Notes under the pieces: model-generated
Databases searched by the model: none
Seen by the model: only the letters and a program-made list of their open reading frames with translations
Told to the model about the DNA's origin: nothing
Source of the DNA: Caldifarciminota bacterium
GTDB lineage: Bacteria; Hydrothermota; Tepidihabitantia; SM23-42
Assembly (NCBI GenBank): GCA_020353055.1
Contig: CP070686.1
Span: 1,784,729-1,848,728 of the forward strand
Length of the DNA stretch: 64,000 bases
Direction of reading: 5' to 3'
Position numbers and translations under genes: made by a program
Shown: positions 53,766-62,401 of the stretch, piece after piece
Position numbering within the stretch: the first letter of the stretch is position 1
Layout: the number at the start of each line of letters is the position of its first letter

Positions 53766-54598
53766 TTTCTGCCTGTGATCCTGATTGCAAAAATATTAAG
53801 AACTATGATGATCAGAAACAAAATGGACCCACACGCAAAAAGGGCCGCTCTATGATCACCCGCGGCGTATCCAAGTTCAAGCGCGATCGTCGATGTCAAT
53901 GTCCGCACCGAATCGAATATTGACCCCGGGATCTTCAAGGCATTTCCGGCGATCATGATCACTGCCATCGTCTCGCCGATTGCCCTGCCCATACCAAGGA
54001 TGATGCCTGCGACAATGCCGGAACGTGCCGCCGGGATCAAAAGCATGACTACTGTCTGCCATTTCGTTGCCCCTACCGCATACGAACCCTCACGATATGT
54101 GGTCGGTACGGCAAGGAGTGCATCATAAGATATGCTGACAATGGTTGGGAGAATCATGATACCCAGAATAATACTCGCCGCCAGGACTGAAAATCCCGGA
54201 CCGCCAAAAGTATTCCTGATGAAAGGAACGAGTATGACTATACCGATGAATCCATAGACCACCGATGGAATACCGGCGAGCAATTCGATTATTGGTTTGA
54301 GTGTTTTTTGAATTGTTTTGGATGAAAATTCTGCTAGAAAGATCGCTCCGGCCAGGCCAAAAGGTACACCTACCGCCAAAGCGCCTACGGTAACCATTAG
54401 CGAACCGATGATCATCGACAGTATACCAAAACCAGCTCTGGTCGGCGCCCATTTCAGGGAGAAAAAATTCGCCAGACCAGCCTTGAATATCAATGGAATA
54501 CCTTGTTGGAATATGAAAAAAGTGATGAGTGCAAGGGACAATATTGCCGAGAGTGCGATGAAGAGCAGTATTTTCTCGGCGATCTTGTCTTTCATCAA
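53762..54598 (-). CDS. pstC: Phosphate ABC transporter permease PstC
   Basis: 278 residues, six membrane segments; GVPFGLAGAIFLAEF, ELLAGIPSVVYGFIGIV and the coupling loop DALLAVPTTYREGSYAVGATKW. Forms the channel with PstA. The ATG overlaps the pstS stop by 4 nt. Confidence 0.94.
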   Translation of the reverse strand: MMKDKIAEKILLFIALSAILSLALITFFIFQQGIPLIFKAGLANFFSLKWAPTRAGFGILSMIIGSLMVTVGALAVGVPFGLAGAIFLAEFSSKTIQKTLKPIIELLAGIPSVVYGFIGIVILVPFIRNTFGGPGFSVLAASIILGIMILPTIVSISYDALLAVPTTYREGSYAVGATKWQTVVMLLIPAARSGIVAGIILGMGRAIGETMAVIMIAGNALKIPGSIFDSVRTLTSTIALELGYAAGDHRAALFACGSILFLIIIVLNIFAIRITGRK

Positions 54599-55386
54599 TC
54601 AACCGATACTTGGTTCACCGGAATCAACCCGCTGCTGCCGAGTATTTCCTGTCCCTCTGGAGACAGCGTATAGTCTATAAATTTCTTAACATCACCCTGT
54701 GGTTCATCACGCAGCAGTAGCAGAAAAGGTCGTGCGAAACGGTATTTCTCGGTGATGAGATTTACGAGAGTCGGTTCGACTCCATCTATCGCAACTGCTT
54801 TTTCACGTTCATCAACCAAACCTACTGAAATATATCCAACGCCTTGCGCAGTCGTGGCGATGATTTCACGGACCGCGCCGTTCGAATCCTGAACAAGGCA
54901 GGCATCGCTGATAACGTCTTCACCCATTATCATATCTTCGAATGACGCTCTTGTACCAGATCCTTCCTCCCTGGTTACCGGTATGATTTCAGTATTCAAA
55001 CCGCCTAACTCCTGCCAATTAGTGGCTCTGCCAGCAAAAATATCTCTTATCTGTTCAACTGTGAGGTTCTCAACGGGGTTGTCTTTATGTATGATAACCG
55101 AGATTCCATCTAGTGCAATAAGAATTACCCGCAGTCCCCGTTCACTTGGTTTCAGATCACGAGAGCTTGTCCCAACATCACAGGTACCGTTGATCGTTGC
55201 CTGGACACCGGCGGTTGAACCACCACCCTGCACATTTACCATAATACTCGGATTTTTTTCCATGAAATGTTCAGCGACCTTCTCGATGAATGGCTGTACC
55301 GACGTGGAACCAGCAATGATAACGCCGCATTTGTTGGGTGCACAACTCAGTAGAATCAATAAGGGGATGAAGAAAACGAACCGCAC
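54595..55386 (-). CDS. pstS: Phosphate-binding lipoprotein PstS
   Basis: 263 residues. Lipobox LLSC with lipid-modified Cys 15. AGSTSVQPFIEKVAE and VQGGGSTAGVQATINGTCDVGTSSR form the phosphate-binding segments, and TREEGSGTRASFEDMI the third. It captures phosphate outside the membrane for PstCA. The start is GTG, 5 nt after the -10 box (leaderless). First gene of the pst operon. Confidence 0.94.
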   Translation of the reverse strand: MRFVFFIPLLILLSCAPNKCGVIIAGSTSVQPFIEKVAEHFMEKNPSIMVNVQGGGSTAGVQATINGTCDVGTSSRDLKPSERGLRVILIALDGISVIIHKDNPVENLTVEQIRDIFAGRATNWQELGGLNTEIIPVTREEGSGTRASFEDMIMGEDVISDACLVQDSNGAVREIIATTAQGVGYISVGLVDEREKAVAIDGVEPTLVNLITEKYRFARPFLLLLRDEPQGDVKKFIDYTLSPEGQEILGSSGLIPVNQVSVD

Positions 55387-55391
55387 GGTCT

Positions 55392-55419
55392 ATTATACTC
55401 AAAAAACAATGCGAGTCAA
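55392..55419 (-). promoter_or_regulatory. Promoter of the pst operon (leaderless type)
   Basis: Minus strand: TTGACT (55414-55419), 16 nt, TATAAT (55392-55397), 5 nt, GTG (55386). No Pho-box-like direct repeats are recognised. Confidence 0.7.
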
Positions 55420-55669
55420 CGATTCATCTCGCGGACTCACCTTGGACGCCTTCAGTTATTGAATTTTCGCGCTAGTATGAACCTACCGCGAAACCCAATG
55501 AAGAAAAGCAAGCACGAAGCACCGAATCCGATTCCGCCGATACTCAAATCTTCGATTCGATTGTATGTACGAGGATGCCTAAAAAGGTAAATTCGAAACA
55601 AATTCATAATACTAAATACTAACGACCAGAACTACTGAACATCACCGACTCTCAAGGTACGCGCTTTGC
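55420..55669. other. Intergenic region between divergent pstS and uvrA
   Basis: About 250 nt between the two promoters. It has no RNA fold or repeat I can support. A 51-codon minus-strand frame (55452-55607) with one hydrophobic stretch exists, but it lacks a ribosome site and a family match and is not called as a gene. Confidence 0.4.
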
Positions 55670-55697
55670 TTGACTTGGCGCTCAACGCGGATAATAT
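55670..55697 (+). promoter_or_regulatory. Promoter of uvrA (leaderless type)
   Basis: TTGACT (55670-55675), 16 nt, TAATAT (55692-55697), 5 nt, ATG (55703). This sets the start at 55703, because an earlier in-frame start would lie inside the promoter. No LexA-type box is evident. Confidence 0.65.
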
Positions 55698-55702
55698 ATG
55701 AA

Positions 55703-58528
55703 ATGCCAATGAAAAATAACGCCGGCATCAAAGTCAGAGGAGCCCGGGTACACAACCTGAAAAACATCGACGTCGTCATACCAAGGAACAAGTTTGTCGT
55801 CATAACCGGACTTTCCGGTTCGGGCAAGTCATCTCTGGCATTTGACACGCTGTATGCCGAGGGCCAGCGCCGATATGTCGAATCGCTATCCGCTTACGCT
55901 CGACAATTCCTTGGTATGATGGACAAACCCGATGTCGACGAGATCAGTGGTCTCTCGCCGGCCATTGCGATACAGCAGCGCAGTGCCGCGCGTAACCCCC
56001 GTTCAACAGTTGGCACCGTAACCGAAATCTATGACTACCTGCGCGTGCTCTTCGCCCGTATCGGCACACCGTACTGCTACAATTGTGGCAGAAATATCCA
56101 ATCACAGACGACCGATCAAATAGTCGATACGATACTCGACCTCCAGACCGAGACAAAGGTAGAAATCCTCGCGCCAGTTGTAAGGGGACGCAAGGGTGAA
56201 TACAAGGATCTTTTGAATCATCTCAAACGCCGCGGCTATGTACGTGCAAGGATCGATGGAAAAACATATGAGATCGAAAATGTACCAGACCTTGAGCGAT
56301 ACAAAAAACACAATATCGAAATCGTGGTTGACCGGCTCATTATCAAGAAAGACATACGTAAGAGGCTTGCCGACTCAGTCGAAATAGGTTTGAAAGAAGG
56401 CGAAGGTATACTGATTATTTCGATCGCCGGCAAAGAAGAACGCATATTCAGTCAGAAACTCGCATGTGCTCATTGTGGTATCAGCTATCCGGAGATCACC
56501 CCGAGAATTTTCAGCTTCAATTCACCGTACGGTGCATGCGACCACTGCGATGGACTTGGCTTCAAAATGGAAATCGACCCGGCAAAAGTCGTTGGTGACG
56601 AGAACCTTTCAGTGCTCGATGGCGCAGTCGAACCATATGGAGTACCGGGACGATGGCGTTCTTCGCTGCTGAGAGCGCTGTCCAAAAAAATGAAATTCAA
56701 TCTCGAAACACCCTACAAGAAACTTTCTGCAAAAGTCAAGAAAACTTTGCTTTACGGAGAAGAAATACCGATCAGGGTCGAGTACCGACGTAGCGACGGA
56801 AGCGGACATGGTGAATTTGACGAACATTTTGAGGGCATCGTGCCCGAACTCATGCGACGGCACCGTGAAACAAAATCACAGATGACGCGACAGGAAATAG
56901 AAGACTACATGACATTCACACCCTGTCCCGAATGCAAAGGGACAAGGCTGCGTCCGGAAAGCCTCGCGATCAAGATCGGAGATGGCAACATTGCCCAGAT
57001 CACAAGGTTATCCATAGGAAACACCTTCCAATACTTTAATAAACTCAAACTCAGCAAGAAAGAACTACAGGTAGGCGGTGAAATCATTCGAGAGATCAAA
57101 CGTAGGCTGGGATTTCTCAATTCGGTGGGGCTGGATTATTTAACTCTGGACCGGACGACCGAGACTCTGGCCGGTGGCGAGGAACAACGGGTACGGCTGG
57201 CAACTCAAATAGGTTCGGGCCTGGTAGGCGTCCTTTACATCCTCGATGAGCCGTCGATCGGGCTTCATTTCAGGGATAATAAAAGATTACTTTCAACGCT
57301 CAAAGAAATGCGCGACCTCGGTAATACCGTGCTCGTTGTTGAGCACGATGCGGAAACGATACTCGATGCCGACCACATCATCGATCTCGGCCCGGGTGCT
57401 GGTGCTCATGGAGGACGCGTCGTAGCAACTGGCACCCCTGAACAAATACGGAAGAACAGAAAATCGATCACCGGACGCTATCTGGAGGGCATAGAACGCA
57501 TCGAAATACCAGGACAGCGCCGGTCCGATAAAAGGCGTCGGATTACGGTCAAAGGTGCACGAGCCAACAATCTGAAATCGATTGAGGTCGAAATCCCGCT
57601 CGGCATGTTAGTCGTCATCACCGGGGTATCGGGTTCAGGTAAATCAACACTGGTCGTCGATACACTATACCGGGCCCTTGCGCAGAAATACTACCACTCC
57701 AAATACCCACCCGGCGAGTACGATAAAATACTGGGTATGGAGAATATCGACAAGGTGATAAACATCGACCAGTCGCCTATCGGCCGTACTCCACGCTCGA
57801 ATCCTGGCACCTACACCAGCGCATGGACGCCGATCCGTGAACTCTTCTCTAAACTGCCAGAATCTAAAGTTCGCGGTTACCGACCGGGCAGGTTTTCATT
57901 CAATGTTCCGGGTGGCCGGTGCGAGCAGTGCGAAGGTGACGGCATATTATGGATCGAAATGCATTTCTTACCCGACGTCCATATCACATGTGATGCATGC
58001 GGAGGTAAACGCTTCAATCGTGAAACACTGGAAATAAAATACCGGGGCAAGAACATCAGCGACATCTTGAATATGTCAGTATCCGAAGCCCTGGAGTTCT
58101 TTAAAAACATCCCGCAGATAAAGAGAAAATTACAGTTGCTGAACGACGTCGGTCTGGGCTATATCAAGATCGGCCAATCTGCAACAACACTATCCGGTGG
58201 CGAAGCCCAGCGCATAAAATTAGCAAAGGAGCTTTCAAAGATCGCAACCGGCCGGACCCTCTACATCCTCGATGAACCGACTACGGGTTTGCACTTCGAG
58301 GACGTGAAACTGCTGCTCAAGGTATTGAACAGGCTCGTCGATAAAGGTAACACGGTCATCGTCATCGAGCATAACATGGAAGTGATAAAATGCGCCGACT
58401 GGATTATCGACCTCGGACCCGAAGGCGGTGACGAGGGCGGGCGGGTTATCTGTAAGGGTCGCCCCGAAGAAATTGCACAAGTAAAAGATTCTTATACCGG
58501 TCAGTACCTAAAAACTCACCTCCCCTGA
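55703..58528 (+). CDS. uvrA: Excinuclease ABC subunit UvrA
   Basis: 941 residues. Walker A sites GLSGSGKSSLAFDT and GVSGSGKSTLVVDT, both zinc modules (CAHC...CDHC and CEQC...CDAC), signature motifs TLAGGEEQRVRLA (Ser to Ala change in the first) and TLSGGEAQRIKLA, and two Walker B ILDEPS/T segments. UvrA scans DNA for bulky damage and loads UvrB. Predicted leaderless, single-gene transcript. Confidence 0.97.
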   Translation: MPMKNNAGIKVRGARVHNLKNIDVVIPRNKFVVITGLSGSGKSSLAFDTLYAEGQRRYVESLSAYARQFLGMMDKPDVDEISGLSPAIAIQQRSAARNPRSTVGTVTEIYDYLRVLFARIGTPYCYNCGRNIQSQTTDQIVDTILDLQTETKVEILAPVVRGRKGEYKDLLNHLKRRGYVRARIDGKTYEIENVPDLERYKKHNIEIVVDRLIIKKDIRKRLADSVEIGLKEGEGILIISIAGKEERIFSQKLACAHCGISYPEITPRIFSFNSPYGACDHCDGLGFKMEIDPAKVVGDENLSVLDGAVEPYGVPGRWRSSLLRALSKKMKFNLETPYKKLSAKVKKTLLYGEEIPIRVEYRRSDGSGHGEFDEHFEGIVPELMRRHRETKSQMTRQEIEDYMTFTPCPECKGTRLRPESLAIKIGDGNIAQITRLSIGNTFQYFNKLKLSKKELQVGGEIIREIKRRLGFLNSVGLDYLTLDRTTETLAGGEEQRVRLATQIGSGLVGVLYILDEPSIGLHFRDNKRLLSTLKEMRDLGNTVLVVEHDAETILDADHIIDLGPGAGAHGGRVVATGTPEQIRKNRKSITGRYLEGIERIEIPGQRRSDKRRRITVKGARANNLKSIEVEIPLGMLVVITGVSGSGKSTLVVDTLYRALAQKYYHSKYPPGEYDKILGMENIDKVINIDQSPIGRTPRSNPGTYTSAWTPIRELFSKLPESKVRGYRPGRFSFNVPGGRCEQCEGDGILWIEMHFLPDVHITCDACGGKRFNRETLEIKYRGKNISDILNMSVSEALEFFKNIPQIKRKLQLLNDVGLGYIKIGQSATTLSGGEAQRIKLAKELSKIATGRTLYILDEPTTGLHFEDVKLLLKVLNRLVDKGNTVIVIEHNMEVIKCADWIIDLGPEGGDEGGRVICKGRPEEIAQVKDSYTGQYLKTHLP

Positions 58529-58529
58529 C

Positions 58530-58706
58530 TGGGGACAGGCATAACATTTTTAACATTTTAATCCTCTTTTGCCTTTTTTTTCATCACTTTTCCAATGTTG
58601 GTCTGTAACCAAATAAAAAAATAGAACCAACAATCCCTACAGGTTTGTTCGAGAATCAATCTGTGGTGCGAAGCAGAAAATGTTAAAAATGTTATGCCTG
58701 TCCCCA
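58530..58706. mobile_element. 177-bp inverted-repeat element (MITE/REP-like)
   Basis: Two perfect 30-bp inverted repeats, 58530-58559 and 58677-58706, start with TGGGGACAGGCATAAC and enclose 117 bp that holds a further 7-bp inverted repeat (58596-58602 / 58626-58632). No ORF and no clear target duplication. GGGGACAG-type ends recall non-autonomous elements moved by REP-associated or other transposases, but no transposase is in the window. It lies between the convergent uvrA and cupin genes and as RNA would form a long hairpin, possibly a two-way terminator. Confidence 0.75.
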
Positions 58707-58715
58707 ATACAAGAA

Positions 58716-59036
58716 TCAGCGGTAGTCCTCCCTCACCGGATAGAACACATCGAGGATGCGGACCCGGGTCTTCGCCTTGCCCCCGTGTTTAACGTTAGCC
58801 GGAACGATCGCAATGAAACCCGGTTTTGCCGCATGGACTTCCCCCTCGACAGTAAAATCAAATTCTCCCTCTATAACGTTTACTATTTGTTCATGAGGAT
58901 GTGCATGATCGGGCATGACGGCACCGGCGTCGATATTCCAGTGGGCAACTGTCACGTTGTCACTGTGCACGAAGCGACCCCGGATGCCTGTCACAACCTC
59001 CCTCTCCTTTATGTCATCAACTTTCGTTATCATCAT
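58716..59036 (-). CDS. Single-domain cupin protein
   Basis: 106 residues from an ATG with GGAGA 7 nt upstream (a TTG seven codons earlier is rejected). The two cupin motifs are present: MPDHAHPHEQIVNVIEGEFDF with two or three metal-binding His and a Glu, and PGFIAIVPANVKHGGKA with the later His. Small cupins bind a metal and act in varied ways; function unknown. It ends 10 nt from the inverted-repeat element. Confidence 0.85.
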   Translation of the reverse strand: MMITKVDDIKEREVVTGIRGRFVHSDNVTVAHWNIDAGAVMPDHAHPHEQIVNVIEGEFDFTVEGEVHAAKPGFIAIVPANVKHGGKAKTRVRILDVFYPVREDYR

Positions 59037-59078
59037 TTTGTATTCTCCTTTCCTCAATACTATATCCCTGCTACAAAG

Positions 59079-60122
59079 TTACAATCTGTATCTTAATAAT
59101 GCGCCCACTCCGCCAATACTAGTGAGTATTTTGTCTTCACCACGTACGAATTCAACCGCAGCACTCGTTTTTTTTGCCAGACTGGTCAGTTCTTCAATAA
59201 CATCAGCATCGATCGACTTCGATAGCATCAGTGTATCTACCTGACCTCTGGTTAATGCTTCGCGGGTCTGTTCTATACCAGCAACACCCAAACCACCCCG
59301 ACGCAATTCACCGACCATTTTCGCAAGCAGTTCTTTTTCCTCCTCGCGCTCGGTTTCCTCCATTATCGGTTTGATCTTCCGCAAAAAATCACTGTCAGCT
59401 GCATCGAGATCCCACCGAACCGTAGCAATCACCTTGCTCTTCAATTTCTGGCTCAATTCTCCCTCTAGAGCAGTGATCATGCGGTCACGGCCGGCAATTA
59501 GTATTCGTCTGACCTTCGCCGCGCCGAATATTGATTCTGCTTTATCGACAACATCCCTGGCAAAATGCTGCACCTGTTTGAGCCGACGGCGCTGGTAGCG
59601 CATCTGAGACCAACCGCCAACCTTGGATAGATGGTGGATCTTCTTGCAGAATCTATCCATATCATCGATGATCAGCCCGGCAACCAGCAATACGCGCACG
59701 CAGTGTGCATCGATCATGATGACACCGATGCGTTCGTATTCATCATATTGTAATGCAAGCGGGTGAATGATCGCCTCCTTGTCCACCGCCAATAGAGGAT
59801 CGGGTGGCATATTCAATTCCACGGTTTTCAGATAACCGGCACCCAGGTCAGCAAAGAATGCAATACCAGGACCATTGAAACCATCTTGCTTCTTTTCTTT
59901 TAACGCATCATCAAGGAATGAAATTGACGTTTCAAAATATTCCTTTTCCTCTGATGATAATAAAGGAACGATCCTCTTTGATTCCTGACTGATGAAACGG
60001 CGTGCTCTTTCCCAACCGTGTTCCATTTCAATATACACAGACAATACAGTACGATCGGTCGCCGATAACAAAGAAAGCTCTCTGAGAAGCCCATCAGTTA
60101 CTTCACTGGTCTCGTAGATCAT
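59079..60122 (-). CDS. Bacterial eRF1-like release-factor-family protein (baeRF/Vms1-like)
   Basis: 347 residues from the ATG at 60122, which overlaps the protease stop as ATGA. The middle and C-terminal parts look like eRF1 domains 2-3: DAHCVRVLLVAGLIIDD, the GGWSQMRYQRRRLKQVQHFARDVV motif typical of bacterial archaeo-eukaryotic-type release factors (baeRF), RRILIAGRDRMI, and a L7Ae-like tail with VDTLMLSKSIDADVIEELTSLA. Such proteins are proposed to release peptides or tRNA from stalled ribosomes. Biochemical role here is inferred from the family. Confidence 0.8.
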   Translation of the reverse strand: MIYETSEVTDGLLRELSLLSATDRTVLSVYIEMEHGWERARRFISQESKRIVPLLSSEEKEYFETSISFLDDALKEKKQDGFNGPGIAFFADLGAGYLKTVELNMPPDPLLAVDKEAIIHPLALQYDEYERIGVIMIDAHCVRVLLVAGLIIDDMDRFCKKIHHLSKVGGWSQMRYQRRRLKQVQHFARDVVDKAESIFGAAKVRRILIAGRDRMITALEGELSQKLKSKVIATVRWDLDAADSDFLRKIKPIMEETEREEEKELLAKMVGELRRGGLGVAGIEQTREALTRGQVDTLMLSKSIDADVIEELTSLAKKTSAAVEFVRGEDKILTSIGGVGALLRYRL

Positions 60123-61258
60123 GGCTTCTCCCACCTCTCGGCAAGCGAAATTCTCTTTCCCGGAGAGGGATGTGTATATTTGTACCATTCAACAATCCGG
60201 TTCGGAAACGCGATCGATAATTGCTCGTTACAGAACTTCGCAATAAGTCTCACGAATGCTTCGGCATTGCCCGTAAGGGCAAGTGCGCCGCGATCTGCCC
60301 TGCGTTCGTAATATCTGGAGAGTGACGCGCCGATGGGCTTGAAAATATAGGATAACACGGCAAAGATTATCGCGAAAACAGGGAATGCGGCTATCTCCGA
60401 AGCATGCTCAAAACCAAACCATCCGTACACAAAGGGTTGAATCCTGAAGAAAACATAGAACATCAGCACCGTGATGAGCGACTGCCACAGAATCAACCAC
60501 CACATATGGTGTTCGCGATAATGTACCATCTCATGCGTAACCGCTGACAATACCTCATCCTTCTCATATTTAGATAAGAGGGTATCGCCGATGAGGATAC
60601 GCTTCGTGTTACCGAGCCCGACAACCGCGGCGTTCGCCTTTGTCGTCTTGCTACTGAGGTCGATACTGAAAATGCCTTTGACCTCAATACCGGTGCGTCT
60701 GCCCAACTCGGTTATTTGTTCCTTCAATTCACCATCCTCGACAGATGATGATTTGAAGAACATCGGAAGGATAACAACTGGAAAAATATTGGCAAGGACG
60801 ACGCTAAAGCCCACCATTATCAAAGACAACCACAACCACCATAGGCCTGGCGCCACGGGTATGAGCAGATAAATAACCTCGAAGACGAGCAACCCGATAA
60901 CATATGTTATAAGAAATGACTTGAGCCAATCAGTGAACCATGCCCGTCGGTTCTGTGTAGAAAAACCGTACTTGTGTTCGATCAAATATCCTTCGACATA
61001 TCCAAATGGCAATGTGATAAAAGAGAAAACAATATATAATGCACTGAAATACAAAGCAACGAGCAATGGTCTCACACTCACATGAAAAGATAAGAAATCC
61101 ACGAAACCTTTTGAAAGATCAAGCAACAAAATGACGGCGAGAAGTATTGCGCTGATTATGAGCGACCCGATACTCAATCTCAGATTTTCATTTCGATAAC
61201 GCCGGGCTACTTTCTGACGCTCGTCGTCGATCAAGGGATGTGTGCGCTTCGATGACAT
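60119..61258 (-). CDS. M48-family membrane zinc protease (Ste24/CAAX-type)
   Basis: 379 residues. The zinc motif HEMVH is at residues 242-246, ERRAD supplies the third ligand region, and HPSPGKRI is the Ste24-type C-terminal motif. About six or seven membrane segments surround it. These proteases degrade or process membrane-associated proteins. Predicted leaderless; coupled by ATGA to the baeRF-like gene, so a shared role in clearing stalled nascent membrane proteins is conceivable (inference). Confidence 0.92.
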   Translation of the reverse strand: MSSKRTHPLIDDERQKVARRYRNENLRLSIGSLIISAILLAVILLLDLSKGFVDFLSFHVSVRPLLVALYFSALYIVFSFITLPFGYVEGYLIEHKYGFSTQNRRAWFTDWLKSFLITYVIGLLVFEVIYLLIPVAPGLWWLWLSLIMVGFSVVLANIFPVVILPMFFKSSSVEDGELKEQITELGRRTGIEVKGIFSIDLSSKTTKANAAVVGLGNTKRILIGDTLLSKYEKDEVLSAVTHEMVHYREHHMWWLILWQSLITVLMFYVFFRIQPFVYGWFGFEHASEIAAFPVFAIIFAVLSYIFKPIGASLSRYYERRADRGALALTGNAEAFVRLIAKFCNEQLSIAFPNRIVEWYKYTHPSPGKRISLAERWEKP

Positions 61259-61263
61259 GAACC

Positions 61264-61292
61264 ATTCTACATATCAAAGAATTACCTGTCAA
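61264..61292 (-). promoter_or_regulatory. Promoter of the M48 protease gene (leaderless type)
   Basis: Minus strand: TTGACA (61287-61292), 17 nt, TAGAAT (61264-61269), 5 nt, ATG (61258). Confidence 0.65.
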
Positions 61293-61299
61293 TGAAAAC

Positions 61300-61327
61300 T
61301 TGACTTTTATCACGTTCGGGATAGAAT
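61300..61327 (+). promoter_or_regulatory. Promoter of the glutaredoxin-larE-chrA operon
   Basis: TTGACT (61300-61305), 16 nt, TAGAAT (61322-61327), then a short leader with AAGGAGG before the ATG at 61349. Divergent from the M48 promoter; the two -35 boxes are 7 nt apart. Confidence 0.65.
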
Positions 61328-61348
61328 AGGGAAATAGAAGGAGGCACG

Positions 61349-61612
61349 ATGAAACAAATCTATGTTTTCGGCAAACCAGATTGCTCCGTTTGCAAGGATA
61401 CACGTGAGAAATTAATGTATTTCAAAGAAAGAAATAATTTTGATGCACCAATTAAGTATTACGATTTGGAGACAGTGGAGGGTCTTACTGAAGGAGCGTA
61501 CCGCGAAGTGAGCGATATCCCCACGGTCATAATTCTCGATGGCAGCGAAGAGCTTGTCCGCTGGGTAAAGAAGCCGCCCATCAGTGAAGAATTCCTGCCT
61601 TACTTGATATAG
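61349..61612 (+). CDS. Glutaredoxin/thioredoxin-like protein (CSVC)
   Basis: 87 residues. IYVFGKPDCSVCKDTREKL has a CxxC site, and VSDIPTVIILDGSEELVRW has the cis-Pro. It resembles small glutaredoxin-like proteins. The TAG stop is in the same frame as the following larE reading frame with no other stop between them. Possible sulfur or electron carrier for the next enzyme (inference). Confidence 0.8.
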   Translation: MKQIYVFGKPDCSVCKDTREKLMYFKERNNFDAPIKYYDLETVEGLTEGAYREVSDIPTVIILDGSEELVRWVKKPPISEEFLPYLI

Positions 61613-61621
61613 GTAGTTCAT

Positions 61622-62401
61622 ATAAGAAAACTCATTAAACTCAAAAGAATCATCAATAACTACCCTGGTGTCGTTGTGGCTTTTTCGGGCGGTGTTGATT
61701 CGACTTTCTTGCTCAGTGTCGCCAAGGAAGTCCTGGACAACAGGGTAATTGCCGCCACGGTTGCCTCATCTCTTCAGCCACGACATGAAGCCGTTGATGC
61801 GTCCCGCATCGCCCGCAAACTTGGTGTAAAACATACAGTGTTTCATATCGATGTACTAAGCGCACCGCGAATCAGAAAGAACTCCAGGAATCGCTGCTAC
61901 TACTGTAAGATGTTTTTGATGAAAAAACTGAAAGACCTGGCGACGAGGAAAAACTACGTTGCGATCGAAGCGACCAATAAATCAGATTTAAAAGATCACC
62001 GTCCAGGGCTCAGCGCGGTAAAACAACTGGGCATAAAATCGCCATTGATAGAAGCCGGATTCGAAAAGGAAGAAATCAGGCGCGCAGCACGCAGGCGTGG
62101 ATTGCCAAATTGGAGCAAACCCAGTACAGCATGCCTCGCTTCCCGCATACCATACGGCGAGTTGATAACCGCAAAGAGGCTTATGCGTATTGAAGAAGCC
62201 GAAGAGTACCTTAAGCGCCTGGGATTTACCCAGGTGCGCTTGCGTGATCACTTTCCCATCGCCCGCATCGAGATCAACCCGCGTGAATTTGACAAACTGA
62301 TGTCCCTTCGACAAAAGATTCTGCGTCGCCTGCGCAGGCTCAAGTACAAACATATTACCTTAGACCTGGATGGCTACCGCACGGGTAGCCTGAATCCCTG
62401 A
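61622..62401 (+). CDS. larE: LarE-like ATP-dependent sulfur transferase, apparent ATA start
   Basis: 259 residues if begun at ATA 61622. The PP-loop SGGVDS is at residues 22-27; NRCYYCKMFLMKKL gives a CxxC pair, and WSKPSTACLASRIPYGELIT the conserved Cys of LarE. The first canonical start (GTG 61676) would remove the helix and half the strand before the ATP loop. LarE donates sulfur to the nickel-pincer cofactor; larA, larB and larC are not here. It overlaps chrA by one base. Confidence 0.85.
   Translation: MRKLIKLKRIINNYPGVVVAFSGGVDSTFLLSVAKEVLDNRVIAATVASSLQPRHEAVDASRIARKLGVKHTVFHIDVLSAPRIRKNSRNRCYYCKMFLMKKLKDLATRKNYVAIEATNKSDLKDHRPGLSAVKQLGIKSPLIEAGFEKEEIRRAARRRGLPNWSKPSTACLASRIPYGELITAKRLMRIEEAEEYLKRLGFTQVRLRDHFPIARIEINPREFDKLMSLRQKILRRLRRLKYKHITLDLDGYRTGSLNP

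Noticed and set aside
55452-55607. 51-codon minus-strand frame with one hydrophobic stretch between pstS and uvrA
   Set aside because: No ribosome site, no promoter at leaderless spacing and no recognisable family; likely chance or a degraded sequence.
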